From NCBI RefSeq assembly GCF_006716345.1, contig NZ_VFOX01000002.1:186001-250000 (forward strand): DNA of 64,000 nucleotides. Reading direction: 5' to 3'. Positions 8,130 through 15,949 of this stretch are shown here, piece by piece. Origin of the DNA: Microbacterium saperdae (GTDB lineage: Bacteria; Actinomycetota; Actinomycetes; Actinomycetales; Microbacteriaceae). The position numbers were made by a program, and so were the translations under genes. Within the stretch, counting starts at the first letter, position 1, and the number at the start of each line of letters is the position of its first letter. The notes beneath the pieces were generated by a model. The model did not search any database. It was not told where the DNA came from and saw only the letters and a list, made by a program, of their open reading frames with translations.

Positions 8130-8873
8130 TCAGTTTAGCATGGCCGGAGCAGCGGGCGTGTCGCGCGCCACCCGCGCTGCCTCCGCAGCGCCCCGCCCCC
8201 AGCGGAAGGGCGAGACCGTGCGGTCGCCCGGAATCCAGAAGCGCCAGGGGAAGGCATCCGTTCCGGCGATCCCCGCGACACCCACCCGAGGGCCGAAGGC
8301 CACGTCTTCCACAGGGGCACCGAGCCAGAGTCCGGCGCGCGCCCCGTGAAGCTCCTCCCCCGTGATCGCGTCGATCCCGTCGTGGAGCGGATGCCGCAGC
8401 CCCACCGCCTGACCGAGACGACCGGGTCCGCGGGCCAGGTCGCGCCGCACCGTGGCCCCGAGCGGCGGCGTGGCACCGCGGCGCCGCGCTGCGGCATCCT
8501 CGCCGAAGACGACCTCGCCCGCCCGCAGCAGCACACCGTCGCCCTGCCCTTCCGGTCCGCACACCACGTTCACGCAGGAGTGGATGCCGTGACTGAGGTA
8601 CACGTACAGATGCCCCGGCTCACCCCACATCGTGGCGTTGCGATTCGTGCGGCCCATCCGCGCGTGCGAACCGGGGTCGGCGAGCTCGCCGGTGCCCTGG
8701 CCGTGGTACGCCTCGACCTCGGTGATCCGCAGCCGCACCTCGACCGCACCGCCGTCCTGCCCGTCGACGACCGTGCGCAGTTCGGCCCCGAGCAACCGCG
8801 GGGCGACCTCGACAGCGGATCCGCTCAGGTCCGCGCGGGCCGCGCGGCGGAGAGCACCGTCGGACCCTGACAT
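8130..8873 (-). CDS. DNA-3-methyladenine glycosylase (AAG/MPG family)
   Basis: This 247-residue base-excision repair enzyme removes alkylated purines. The AAG signature appears as RITEVEAYHG (catalytic Glu region), then GRTNRNATMWGEPGHLYVYLSHG and HSCVNVVCG, the DNA-intercalating and base-flipping parts of the fold. RDLARGPGRLGQAVGL further on is also typical. It starts one base after the preceding gene ends (TGACATG), so it is probably the last gene of the zur operon. Length matches bacterial members. Confidence 0.93.
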   Translation of the reverse strand: MSGSDGALRRAARADLSGSAVEVAPRLLGAELRTVVDGQDGGAVEVRLRITEVEAYHGQGTGELADPGSHARMGRTNRNATMWGEPGHLYVYLSHGIHSCVNVVCGPEGQGDGVLLRAGEVVFGEDAAARRRGATPPLGATVRRDLARGPGRLGQAVGLRHPLHDGIDAITGEELHGARAGLWLGAPVEDVAFGPRVGVAGIAGTDAFPWRFWIPGDRTVSPFRWGRGAAEAARVARDTPAAPAMLN

Positions 8874-8874
8874 G

Positions 8875-10743
8875 TCAGAACTGCGGAGCCGTCTGGCACC
8901 ACGACACGTCGAAGCCCGTGAGAGCGACGAGCTCCTTGCCGGTGCGCAGGTCGATCAGGTGCGTCTCCATGTTCTGCGGGAGCGGCAGCAACATCTCGTC
9001 GTAGGCGTTGTTCGCCAGATCCGGCGCGATCACGACCGCCGCGTACTGGCCGCTCGGCGACGCGCATGCCTGCAGGATCGAGTCGGTGGACGCGACCTCG
9101 ACGAGCGGTTCCGCGGTGCCGTCGTCATCGACGCGGATGATCGCCTGTCCGGAGGGGATGCCGTTCTCGTCACGCGCGACGACGTGCCGCAGCGTTCCTC
9201 CGGGGAACGGCGTGATGGTGGTCGCCGTGCCGTAGTCCGGATCGGATGCCGCGAGCGGAACCTCCGACCCGTCGGTGAGGTTCAGCTCGACGACGGTGCC
9301 GTCGAGGCGCTCCACGATCGCGGTGTAGGTGCCGCGGGAGACACCTTGGATGTTGGCCGCCAGCCCCAGGGACTGCACGCCGGCATCGCTCGAGCGGTCG
9401 ACGAGAGACAGCGCGCCGTCGAAGTCGATGAACAGCACCGCCGCACTGTCGGGCACGAACTGCCAGGCGAAGACGCTGGCCTCCTTGTCGGCGACCTCGA
9501 TCACCTGCGGTTCGTCGTCGCCCTGCAGCGACTGGGTGACCAGCACGCTCGCTCGTCCCTCGGTGTCGCTGAGCTCACGGTCGGAATAGCTGTAGCCGAC
9601 GAGTCCGCCGCGTTCGGACACCTGGACCGCCCGGACGTTGCCGACTCCCGGCAGTTCGAGCTCACGCGGTTCCGAACCGTCGCGGTTCATCACCAGCAGC
9701 GTCGACCCCTCCTTCTCCTCGACCGCGACCACGAGCTGGGTGGACGTCGCCCGGAAGTCGTTGATCTTGTCGGCGGAGAAGACGGGGACCGCCTTCTCGC
9801 CCGTGAGGTCGGTGCGGAAGATCTTGTCGTCGCCGTCCACATCGCGGCGCAGCAGGAAGATGCTGGCCGGGGGCGTCGTGAAGGTGGTGCTGAGCTCGGT
9901 CTTCGGGCCCCCACCGACCCCGACGACGTCGGACACGCGGATCGTGTACTCCGTGTCGTCGTCGAGCGGGACGGTGAAGCGGATGCCGACGCTCCGGCCG
10001 GACGCATCGACCGTGAACGGTGCGGCCGGCTCGACCGTGACCTGAGAGGCGTCGATCGCGGCGAGCGACTGGTTAGCGGTGAGGATGACGCGGCTGCCGG
10101 AGGACTCGATCGCCTGCGCGGCATCGGACTGCACGTTCGTCACCCGCGGCCCCTGCAGCAGGCTGAGGATGCCGAGCCCCGTGCCGAGCAGGACGAGGAC
10201 GCCGAGCACGGCGACGAGAGTGAGGACGAAGCGACGCGACGGCAGCGTGCGTGTCGACTGCGCGGAACCGGATTCCGGCGCCGAACGGGATCCGCCCAGG
10301 GGCGGGGATACGTCGACCGGCTCAGCCACCGGTGGCTCCGGCTCAGCCACCGAGGTCTCGGGCTCCGCATCGGGAGCTTCGGGCTGCGCCCCCACGATCA
10401 CGGGCTCAGGAGCGAGAGGGATGGCGGGGACCGCGGTCGCTGCGACATCTTCCCGAGCGGAGGCCTCGAAGGCGGCCATCTTCCGGGCGGCAGCTTCCTG
10501 TTCCGCGACCTCCCGGTCACCGGCACGGCGCACAGCCTCCTCACGCGCAGCCGCTTCGCGCGCGGCCGAACCGTCGGAACCGGCATCCGGCGCATCATCA
10601 CCCTGTGCGCTCTGATCTGACGGCGCGACGGCGCGGCTGATCCGCTCGGCCTCCTCCTGCTCGGCGGCCTCCCGGGCAGCCCGCATCTCTGCACGGGTCT
10701 GCGGTACAGCGGGCACTTCGGGGCGATCGTCGTCAGTACTCAT
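8875..10743 (-). CDS. Membrane-anchored protein with acidic N-terminus and propeller-like exterior domain
   Basis: The gene product has 622 residues and no clear family name. Residues 1 to about 155 are charged and Ala/Glu-rich, partly coiled-coil-like, and probably cytoplasmic. A single membrane helix follows (RRFVLTLVAVLGVLVLLGTG). The exterior part starts with an Ig-like or bacterial-surface domain (FTVPLDDDTEYTIRVSD), then repeated segments such as TLLVMNRDGSEPRELELPG and TVVELNLTDGSEVPLA that resemble TolB/WD-type beta-propeller blades. Its start overlaps the end of the TIGR03943 gene by 11 bases, so it is translationally coupled to the zur-permease operon. Confidence 0.75.
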   Translation of the reverse strand: MSTDDDRPEVPAVPQTRAEMRAAREAAEQEEAERISRAVAPSDQSAQGDDAPDAGSDGSAAREAAAREEAVRRAGDREVAEQEAAARKMAAFEASAREDVAATAVPAIPLAPEPVIVGAQPEAPDAEPETSVAEPEPPVAEPVDVSPPLGGSRSAPESGSAQSTRTLPSRRFVLTLVAVLGVLVLLGTGLGILSLLQGPRVTNVQSDAAQAIESSGSRVILTANQSLAAIDASQVTVEPAAPFTVDASGRSVGIRFTVPLDDDTEYTIRVSDVVGVGGGPKTELSTTFTTPPASIFLLRRDVDGDDKIFRTDLTGEKAVPVFSADKINDFRATSTQLVVAVEEKEGSTLLVMNRDGSEPRELELPGVGNVRAVQVSERGGLVGYSYSDRELSDTEGRASVLVTQSLQGDDEPQVIEVADKEASVFAWQFVPDSAAVLFIDFDGALSLVDRSSDAGVQSLGLAANIQGVSRGTYTAIVERLDGTVVELNLTDGSEVPLAASDPDYGTATTITPFPGGTLRHVVARDENGIPSGQAIIRVDDDGTAEPLVEVASTDSILQACASPSGQYAAVVIAPDLANNAYDEMLLPLPQNMETHLIDLRTGKELVALTGFDVSWCQTAPQF

Positions 10744-11524
10744 ACGGGTCTCCGGGCTCGTCGATCGCGACGACGTCGCTCGGCTCGATGTGCAGGGCTC
10801 CGTCGGCATCCGCGCGCACGGTTCCGGTGATCTCGACCCACTGGCCGGTCTTGTACTCGCCGGGGTCGACCTCGACGGGGAGCATGGCGGTCTGCGCGTC
10901 GATCACGCAGTGCGTGATGACCAGGCGCGTCAGGTTCACGCCGTCCGAGCCGGAACCCGGCGTGACGAAGCCGGTGAGCGTGACGTCGGCACCGTCATAG
11001 GCGGCCGTGTTGGTCGCGGTGGCGAACACGCTGGCCCAGTCGCCGATGCCGAAGGTCGTGGTGTCGGCGACGCCGAGCGACACCGTGTCGGCGCCGGCGA
11101 ACAGGGCTGTCGTCTCCCCCGCCCGTGACATCGCGAGCTCGACCGACAGCGACGCCGGGGGCAGCACGAGGGCCGCAGCGACGACACCCGTCGCGACGAC
11201 GCCTCCGGTCACCGCGCCGACCGCCGCGAGAGTGCGACGGCGCGACACCGCGGGCGTCGCGTCGCTCTCGGCATCTGCGGCGTCTCCGTGGTCATGACCG
11301 TGGTCGCCCTCCGCCCCGATGGGCAGCGTGCACGACCAGATCGCACCCGCGAGGGTCACGAACGCGGCGGCGCATGCGAACCAGACCGATTCCGGGCTGA
11401 TGTAGAGGGTGAGCCTGCCGGTGAACCCGAGGCCCAGGGTGACGACGGCGATGACCGCGGCGAGGCCGACGCCCAGCCACCGGGAGCCGAGCGCGCGAGC
11501 GCGGGAGGACGTCTGCTCAGACAA
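10733..11524 (-). CDS. TIGR03943/YcgQ family putative permease partner (DUF1980)
   Basis: The 263-residue protein has two N-terminal membrane helices (about 18-36 and 43-62), a His/Asp-rich linker (GDHGHDHGD), a third helix and an exterior domain with TLTGFV and RLVITHCVIDAQTAMLPVEV. The latter matches the YcgQ/TIGR03943 pattern. These proteins are nearly always encoded beside a YcgR-type permease, as here, where the genes overlap by eight bases. The neighbouring zur gene and the His-rich linker point to a metal, probably zinc, but the transported species is not established. Confidence 0.85.
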   Translation of the reverse strand: MSEQTSSRARALGSRWLGVGLAAVIAVVTLGLGFTGRLTLYISPESVWFACAAAFVTLAGAIWSCTLPIGAEGDHGHDHGDAADAESDATPAVSRRRTLAAVGAVTGGVVATGVVAAALVLPPASLSVELAMSRAGETTALFAGADTVSLGVADTTTFGIGDWASVFATATNTAAYDGADVTLTGFVTPGSGSDGVNLTRLVITHCVIDAQTAMLPVEVDPGEYKTGQWVEITGTVRADADGALHIEPSDVVAIDEPGDPYEY

Positions 11525-12572
11525 GGACGTTCACCCCGATCCCGATCGCGAAGGCGGCGGTCACGACGATGCCCACGATGCCGGCGAGCGTGCGACCGGT
11601 GAAGGTGGTGCGCATGAGCGCGAGCATCTTGATGTCGACCAGAGGTCCGACCAGCAGGAAGGCGACGAGCGCGCCCGAGGAGAAGGTCGATGCGAACGAC
11701 AGCGCGAAGAAGGCGTCGACGTTCGAGCAGATCGCGACGGTCATCGCGAGCACCATCATGGCGACGATCGACAGCACCGGATTCGACCCGATCGCCAGCA
11801 GCATGTCGCGCGGGATGAGCACCTGCACGGCACCGGCGAGCGCCGAACCGATCACCAGCGCCGGCATCACCGCCCGCAGCTCGACGAGGAACTGCGTCAG
11901 GCTGCGCTTCACGGGGGTCCCGTGCTCGTGCGTGACGCGGTCGCAGGTCTCGACGAAGCGCTGCGTGAGCAGGGCGTCGGGCGAGGGGTGACGGCTGTAG
12001 ATCCAACCGATGAGGTTCGCGATCAGGTAGCCGCCGACCAGGCGGGCGACCAGGATGCCGCCGTCCCAGCCGAAGGCCGCATGAGTGGTGAGGATCACGA
12101 TCGGGTTCACGATCGGCGCCGCGATCAGGAAGGTGAGCGCTTCGGCCGGAGCGAGTCCGCGCATCATGAGTCCGCGGGCGAACGGCACGTTCCCGCACTC
12201 GCACACCGGGATCAGCATGCCGAGCAGCGACAGCACAGCTCTCCGTGCCCAGGCCCGCTTCGGCAACCAGCGCTGGATCGCGTCCGGCGGCAGCCACACC
12301 TGCACGACGATCGACAGGATCACACCCAGGATCACGAAGGGCAGCGCCTCGATCAGCACGCTGAGCGCGAGGGTCAGACCGTCCTGCGCGCGCGTCGGCA
12401 ACGATGCGGGGAACAGCGTCGGGAGGAACTGGTCGATCAGGAACAGCGCCGCGATGACGACCGCTCCGAGTCCGACACCGATCCAGGGCGAACGCGGGGA
12501 TGCGGCGGGACGATGCGAATGACCGGAATGCGACACCCCAGGCCGGGTCCCTGAGTCTGTCCGGAGGATCAC
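11517..12572 (-). CDS. YraQ/YcgR-type permease (COG0701 family)
   Basis: A 351-residue integral membrane protein with about eight helices. The family motif IPVCECGNVPFARGL is present near residue 125, a repeated counterpart is AICSNVDAFFALSF near 285, and PIVNPIVIL lies between. The Cys-containing motifs face each other in the pseudo-symmetric fold and may touch the substrate. The GTG start overlaps the zur stop (GTGA), and the gene overlaps the YcgQ partner downstream. An N-terminal HSGHSHR segment is His-rich. The likely role is metal export or allocation in the zinc regulon. Confidence 0.88.
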   Translation of the reverse strand: MILRTDSGTRPGVSHSGHSHRPAASPRSPWIGVGLGAVVIAALFLIDQFLPTLFPASLPTRAQDGLTLALSVLIEALPFVILGVILSIVVQVWLPPDAIQRWLPKRAWARRAVLSLLGMLIPVCECGNVPFARGLMMRGLAPAEALTFLIAAPIVNPIVILTTHAAFGWDGGILVARLVGGYLIANLIGWIYSRHPSPDALLTQRFVETCDRVTHEHGTPVKRSLTQFLVELRAVMPALVIGSALAGAVQVLIPRDMLLAIGSNPVLSIVAMMVLAMTVAICSNVDAFFALSFASTFSSGALVAFLLVGPLVDIKMLALMRTTFTGRTLAGIVGIVVTAAFAIGIGVNVLV

Positions 12573-12985
12573 GCCGTCGCAGCCCTCTCGGCGTCACGCT
12601 TGTTGGCGCAGGGAGTGCACAGTCCGAAGATGTCGACCACGTGCGCGGCGTCCGTGAAGCCATGCAGGGCCGCCGTGCGATGCGCCCACTGCTCGACGTC
12701 CTTCGCCTCGATCTCGACGGTCAGCCCGCAGGAACGGCAGATCAGATGATGGTGATGCCCCTGCGTGGTGCAGGCGCGATACAGCGCCTCGCCCTCGGGG
12801 CTCTGCAGCGAGTCGGCGTCGCCCGAGGCCGCGAGTCCGGCCAGCGCGCGGTACACCGTCGCGAGTCCGATACCGGTGTTGTCATCGCGCAGCGAGGCGT
12901 GCAGACTCTGCGCGCTCACGAAACCGCGCGCGTCGGCGAGTGCTTCGCGCACGCGTTCGCGCTGCCAGGTGTTCCGCTGAGCCAT
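12569..12985 (-). CDS. zur: Fur-family zinc-responsive repressor Zur
   Basis: The 138-residue regulator has an N-terminal winged helix (QSLHASLRDDNTGIGLATVYRAL) and a C-terminal metal-binding half. A HHHH run at 77-80 and the CxxC pairs Cys83/86 and Cys123/126 fit the structural zinc site. Assignment to Zur rather than Fur rests on its place between znuACB and the YcgR/YcgQ pair, and on the Zur-like box before znuA. It heads a five-gene unit ending in the glycosylase. A TTAGAC element seven bases before the ATG could be a -10 for a nearly leaderless transcript. Confidence 0.92.
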   Translation of the reverse strand: MAQRNTWQRERVREALADARGFVSAQSLHASLRDDNTGIGLATVYRALAGLAASGDADSLQSPEGEALYRACTTQGHHHHLICRSCGLTVEIEAKDVEQWAHRTAALHGFTDAAHVVDIFGLCTPCANKRDAERAATA

Positions 12986-12999
12986 ACCGAGAGTCTAAG

Positions 13000-13039
13000 C
13001 GGCGGGCATTGCCGAGGGCTGGGAACAGATGGCCCGCCG
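13000..13039 (-). terminator. GC-rich inverted repeat between znuB and zur
   Basis: CGGCGGGC (13000-13007) is complementary to GCCCGCCG (13032-13039) across a 24-nt loop, just after the znuB stop. It may end znuACB transcription ahead of zur. The long loop and absent T-run keep confidence modest. Confidence 0.35.
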
Positions 13040-13050
13040 AGGAGCCGCGA

Positions 13051-13929
13051 TCACGCCGCCACGCGCCGCACGCGGGCGCGTGACCGCTGCACGAGCCAGC
13101 ACACCACGTAGATCGTGAACGACAGCGTGGTGATGTACGGGCTGACCGGGAGGGTTCCGGCGAGGGCGAGCAGGATGCCGCCGACGGCCGAGATGAAGCC
13201 GAACAGCGCCGCCAACAGGGGCACCGCGACCGGACCGGCGGTGACCCGCATGGCGGCGGCCGCCGGCGTCACCAGCAGTGCCATCACCAGCAGCGCGCCG
13301 ATGATGTGCACGCTGACGGCGACGATGAGTCCGAGCAGCACCATGAACAGCAGGCTCACGGCCCGGGTCGGCACTCCGCGTGCGGCGGCGGACTCCGGGT
13401 CGAGCGAGTCGAACCGCAGCGGGTTCCACATCACCAGCAGCCCGACCAGCACGACACCGCTGATGCCGATCAGCCAGCCGAGGTCGGGGCTCGAGACCGA
13501 GACGATCTGCCCCGTGAGCAGGCTGAAGCGGTTCGCGCTGCGGCCGTCGTACAGCGACAGGAACAGGATGCCGAGGCCGAGGCCGAACGGCATGAGCACA
13601 CCGACGATGGAGTTGCGGTCGCGGGCCTTCGCGCCGAGCAGCCCGATCAGGATCGCGGCGACCAGTGCGCCGCCGAGCGAGCCGACCACCACGCTGCCTC
13701 CGAACAGGAGCGCGGCCGCGGCGCCGGCGAACGACAGCTCGCTCACCCCGTGCACCGCGAACGCGAGGTCGCGCTGCATCACGAAGACGCCGATCAGTCC
13801 GCCGACGATGCCGAGCACGGCGCCGGCGATGATCGAGTTGGCGAGCAGGGCCACGAGCTCGCCGTAGTCCTGGAAGGAGAAGACGTCACTCCAGTCAACC
13901 ATCGGGACGATGCCGGTCAGGACGTTCAT
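13051..13929 (-). CDS. znuB: Zinc ABC transporter permease
   Basis: The 292-residue protein is a family-9 ABC-3 type permease with eight or nine membrane helices. Characteristic stretches include the early LLANSIIAGAVLGIVGGLIGVFVMQRDLAFAVHGVSELSFAGAA region, in which the H-G-S block is the ATPase-contact loop, and the later HIIGALLVMALLVTPAAAA. It overlaps znuC by four bases and is third in the znuA-znuC-znuB operon. The C-terminus ends in an Arg-rich tail. Confidence 0.92.
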   Translation of the reverse strand: MNVLTGIVPMVDWSDVFSFQDYGELVALLANSIIAGAVLGIVGGLIGVFVMQRDLAFAVHGVSELSFAGAAAALLFGGSVVVGSLGGALVAAILIGLLGAKARDRNSIVGVLMPFGLGLGILFLSLYDGRSANRFSLLTGQIVSVSSPDLGWLIGISGVVLVGLLVMWNPLRFDSLDPESAAARGVPTRAVSLLFMVLLGLIVAVSVHIIGALLVMALLVTPAAAAMRVTAGPVAVPLLAALFGFISAVGGILLALAGTLPVSPYITTLSFTIYVVCWLVQRSRARVRRVAA

Positions 13930-14831
13930 GCGGCACCTCCGTGGTCGTGGTCATCGTCGTGGAAGTGGTGGGGCTCCGCATCCGGCACGCCGACGACGAC
14001 CAGGCGATCGCCGGCACGGAGCACGAAGACAGGCGTGCCGTAGAGCTCGGTGAGCACCCGCGTCTGCAGCACCTCGTCCGGTGTGCCCAGCAGGAAACGG
14101 CCGCCCGCGATGTAGAGGATGCGGTCGACGCGACCGAGGATCGGGTTGATGTCGTGCGTGACGAACAGCACCGCGGCACCGCGCTCTCGGCGCTGGCGGT
14201 CGATGATGTCGGTCACGCCGACCTGGTTCGCGAGGTCGAGGTTCGACAGCGGCTCGTCGCACAGCAGCAGCGAGGGCTCATCCGCCAGGGCCTGTCCGAC
14301 CCTCAGCCGCTGCTGCTCGCCACCGGACAGCATCCCGACCCGACGCTCGGCATAGTGCGCGGCTCCGACGGCCTCGAGCAGCCGGTCGACCTTGGCGCGG
14401 TCCCCGCGGTGCGGGATCGGGAAGCCGAAACGGCTGCCCTGCACACCGAGAGCCACGAGGTCGCGGGCGCGCATGCTGGTGTCCGGGGCGAGCGAGCGCT
14501 GCTGCGGGATGTACCCGATGCGCGAGTTGCCTCGGTGCACGGGCTCGCCGGCGACGCGGATCGTGCCGGAGGACAGCGGCTGCAGGCCCAGGATGCTGCG
14601 CAGCAGCGTGGTCTTGCCGGAGCCGGACGGCCCGAGCACGGCGATGAACTCGCCGGGCTGCACCGTGAGGTCGAGCCCCGACCAGAGCTCGCGGTCGTCG
14701 CGGTGCAGCGACGCGTTCGCGATCTCGAGGACGGGGCTCGCCCCTTCGTCTCGCTGCGCTCGCTCAGGAAGCGAAGGCTCGCGCCCGTCCCCTGAGCGAC
14801 GAGCGGAGCGAGGAGACGAAGGGCGGCTCAC
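13926..14831 (-). CDS. znuC: Zinc ABC transporter ATP-binding protein
   Basis: This 301-residue ATPase powers zinc uptake. The Walker A is GPSGSGKTT, the Q-loop region is IGYIPQQ, the signature is LSGGEQQRL and Walker B is LLLCDEPLSNLD; the H-loop is VTHDI. The tail is metal-binding-like (HHFHDDDHDHGG). The GTG start overlaps the znuA stop (GTGA). The first 33 or so residues (SPRSARRSGDGREPSLPERAQRDEG) have no ATPase homology and are encoded by an inverted-repeat element; no alternative ATG or GTG start lies between it and the domain, so the element appears to have become coding. Confidence 0.93.
   Translation of the reverse strand: MSRPSSPRSARRSGDGREPSLPERAQRDEGASPVLEIANASLHRDDRELWSGLDLTVQPGEFIAVLGPSGSGKTTLLRSILGLQPLSSGTIRVAGEPVHRGNSRIGYIPQQRSLAPDTSMRARDLVALGVQGSRFGFPIPHRGDRAKVDRLLEAVGAAHYAERRVGMLSGGEQQRLRVGQALADEPSLLLCDEPLSNLDLANQVGVTDIIDRQRRERGAAVLFVTHDINPILGRVDRILYIAGGRFLLGTPDEVLQTRVLTELYGTPVFVLRAGDRLVVVGVPDAEPHHFHDDDHDHGGAA
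14742..14823. repeat. Imperfect inverted repeat captured in the znuC 5' coding region
   Basis: The left arm 14742-14768 reads CCCTTCGTCTCGCTGCGCTC and continues CGCTCAGG. It is largely complementary to 14791-14823, which begins CCTGAGCGACGAGCGGAGCG and ends GACGAAGGG. Palindromes with CCTGAGCGAG and GACGAAGGG ends are, to my recollection, widespread between genes in Micrococcales. Here the element lies at the znuA-znuC junction and is translated as the znuC N-terminus. Confidence 0.8.
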
Positions 14832-15817
14832 GACTGGATCGCGGCGGCGAGGCTCTGGATCGCGTCACTCATCCACTCAGAGTACGACGATCCGTCCTCG
14901 AGCAGCTCCGTGAAGGCGACGACGGGGATGCCGGCGTCCTTCGCGGCGGTCTCGACGCGCTCGGTCTCGGAGCCACCGGTCTGCGCGTTCGTGAGCAGCG
15001 CGCCGACCTCTCCGCTGTCGATCACGGTGAGCGCCTCGAGCAGCACGGCGGGGGCGACATCCGTCCCCTCCTCGACCGACTCGGCGAAGCCCTCAGGGGT
15101 GACATCCGTGAGACCGGCCGCGGCGGCGAGGTAGCCGGGAAGCGGTTCGGTGATGAAGACGTTGACGCCTTCGGCCTCGGCCTGCAGACCGGCGAGGTCG
15201 GCTTCGAAGCCCTCCAGGTCGGCGGTGAGCGCGGCGGCGTTCGCCTCGAAGTCGGCCTTGCCGTCGGGGTCGATCTCGGTCAGCTCATCGGCGATCGCCT
15301 CGACGACGTGGATCATCGTGTGCGGGTCGAACCAGACGTGCTCGTTGAAGCCCTCGATGTGGTTGTGGCCCTCGTGACCCTCCGCATCCTCGGCGTGGTC
15401 ATGATCGTGGTCGGCCTCGTCGCCCTCCGCCTCGTGGCCTTCGTTGCCGGGGAAGTCGTGCGAGTACTCGACGGCGGTGACCAGGTGCGGATCCTTCGCG
15501 TCTTCGAGCAGCGTGTCGATGAACGCGTCGTAGCCGCCGCCGTTCTCGATCACGAGGTCGGCCTTCTGCACGGTCAGCCGGTCGCGCGCCGTGGCCTCGT
15601 AGGAGTGCGGGTCCTGCGTCGCGGACGAGATGATCGATGTCACGTCGACCCGGTCTCCGCCGATCTGCGCCGCGATGTCGCCGTACACGTTGGTGCTCGC
15701 CACGACGGTGATCGTGCCGTCATCGCCGCCCTCTCCCGCAGCGGGAGCGGTGGAGCATCCGGCCAGCGTCAGGGCGGCGACGGATGCGAGGGCGAGAGCG
15801 ATCAGGGGCTTCTTCAT
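14828..15817 (-). CDS. znuA: Zinc ABC transporter substrate-binding lipoprotein
   Basis: This cluster-A-I metal-binding protein has 329 residues. The signal peptide ends in the lipobox LAGC with Cys21. Metal ligands of the family are visible as DPHSYEATARD, EHVWFDPHTM and VFITEPLPGYLAAAAG. A His/Asp/Glu-rich loop (about 125-155, with HDHDHAED and HEGHNH) identifies it as the zinc rather than manganese type. It is first in znuA-znuC-znuB and is preceded by a Zur-like box and promoter elements. Confidence 0.94.
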   Translation of the reverse strand: MKKPLIALALASVAALTLAGCSTAPAAGEGGDDGTITVVASTNVYGDIAAQIGGDRVDVTSIISSATQDPHSYEATARDRLTVQKADLVIENGGGYDAFIDTLLEDAKDPHLVTAVEYSHDFPGNEGHEAEGDEADHDHDHAEDAEGHEGHNHIEGFNEHVWFDPHTMIHVVEAIADELTEIDPDGKADFEANAAALTADLEGFEADLAGLQAEAEGVNVFITEPLPGYLAAAAGLTDVTPEGFAESVEEGTDVAPAVLLEALTVIDSGEVGALLTNAQTGGSETERVETAAKDAGIPVVAFTELLEDGSSYSEWMSDAIQSLAAAIQS

Positions 15818-15835
15818 GCTCTCACTCTAAACGCT

Positions 15836-15852
15836 AATGAGAACCATTATCA
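15836..15852 (-). promoter_or_regulatory. Zur box overlapping the znuA promoter
   Basis: On the coding (minus) strand the site reads TGATAATGGTTCTCATT, an AT-rich imperfect palindrome (10 of 15 core positions symmetric) unlike its GC-rich surroundings. It resembles actinobacterial Zur sites. A TTGATA at 15848-15853 and a TTAGAG 17 bases downstream form a plausible promoter, so bound Zur would cover the -35 and spacer. Confidence 0.8.
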
Positions 15853-15880
15853 AATCAGGATCACACCCCACACTCGCGAT

Positions 15881-15923
15881 GACGCAGATGGCCGCACCCC
15901 TCCCGGATGCGACCATCTGCGTC
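15881..15923 (-). terminator. Hairpin terminating the glucosidase operon
   Basis: GACGCAGATGG (15881-15891) is perfectly complementary to 15913-15923. Allowing one mismatch the stem extends to 16 bp with an 11-nt loop. It lies about 27 bases beyond the glucosidase stop and before the znuA promoter, insulating the two minus-strand operons. Confidence 0.7.
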
Positions 15924-15949
15924 CTCTCGCCCGATTCCGTCGAGCGACC

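Noticed and set aside
7995-8130. A Zur box before the zinc-independent ribosomal protein operon
   Set aside because: The operon type suggested one, but no AT-rich TGATAAT-like palindrome resembling the znuA site is present.
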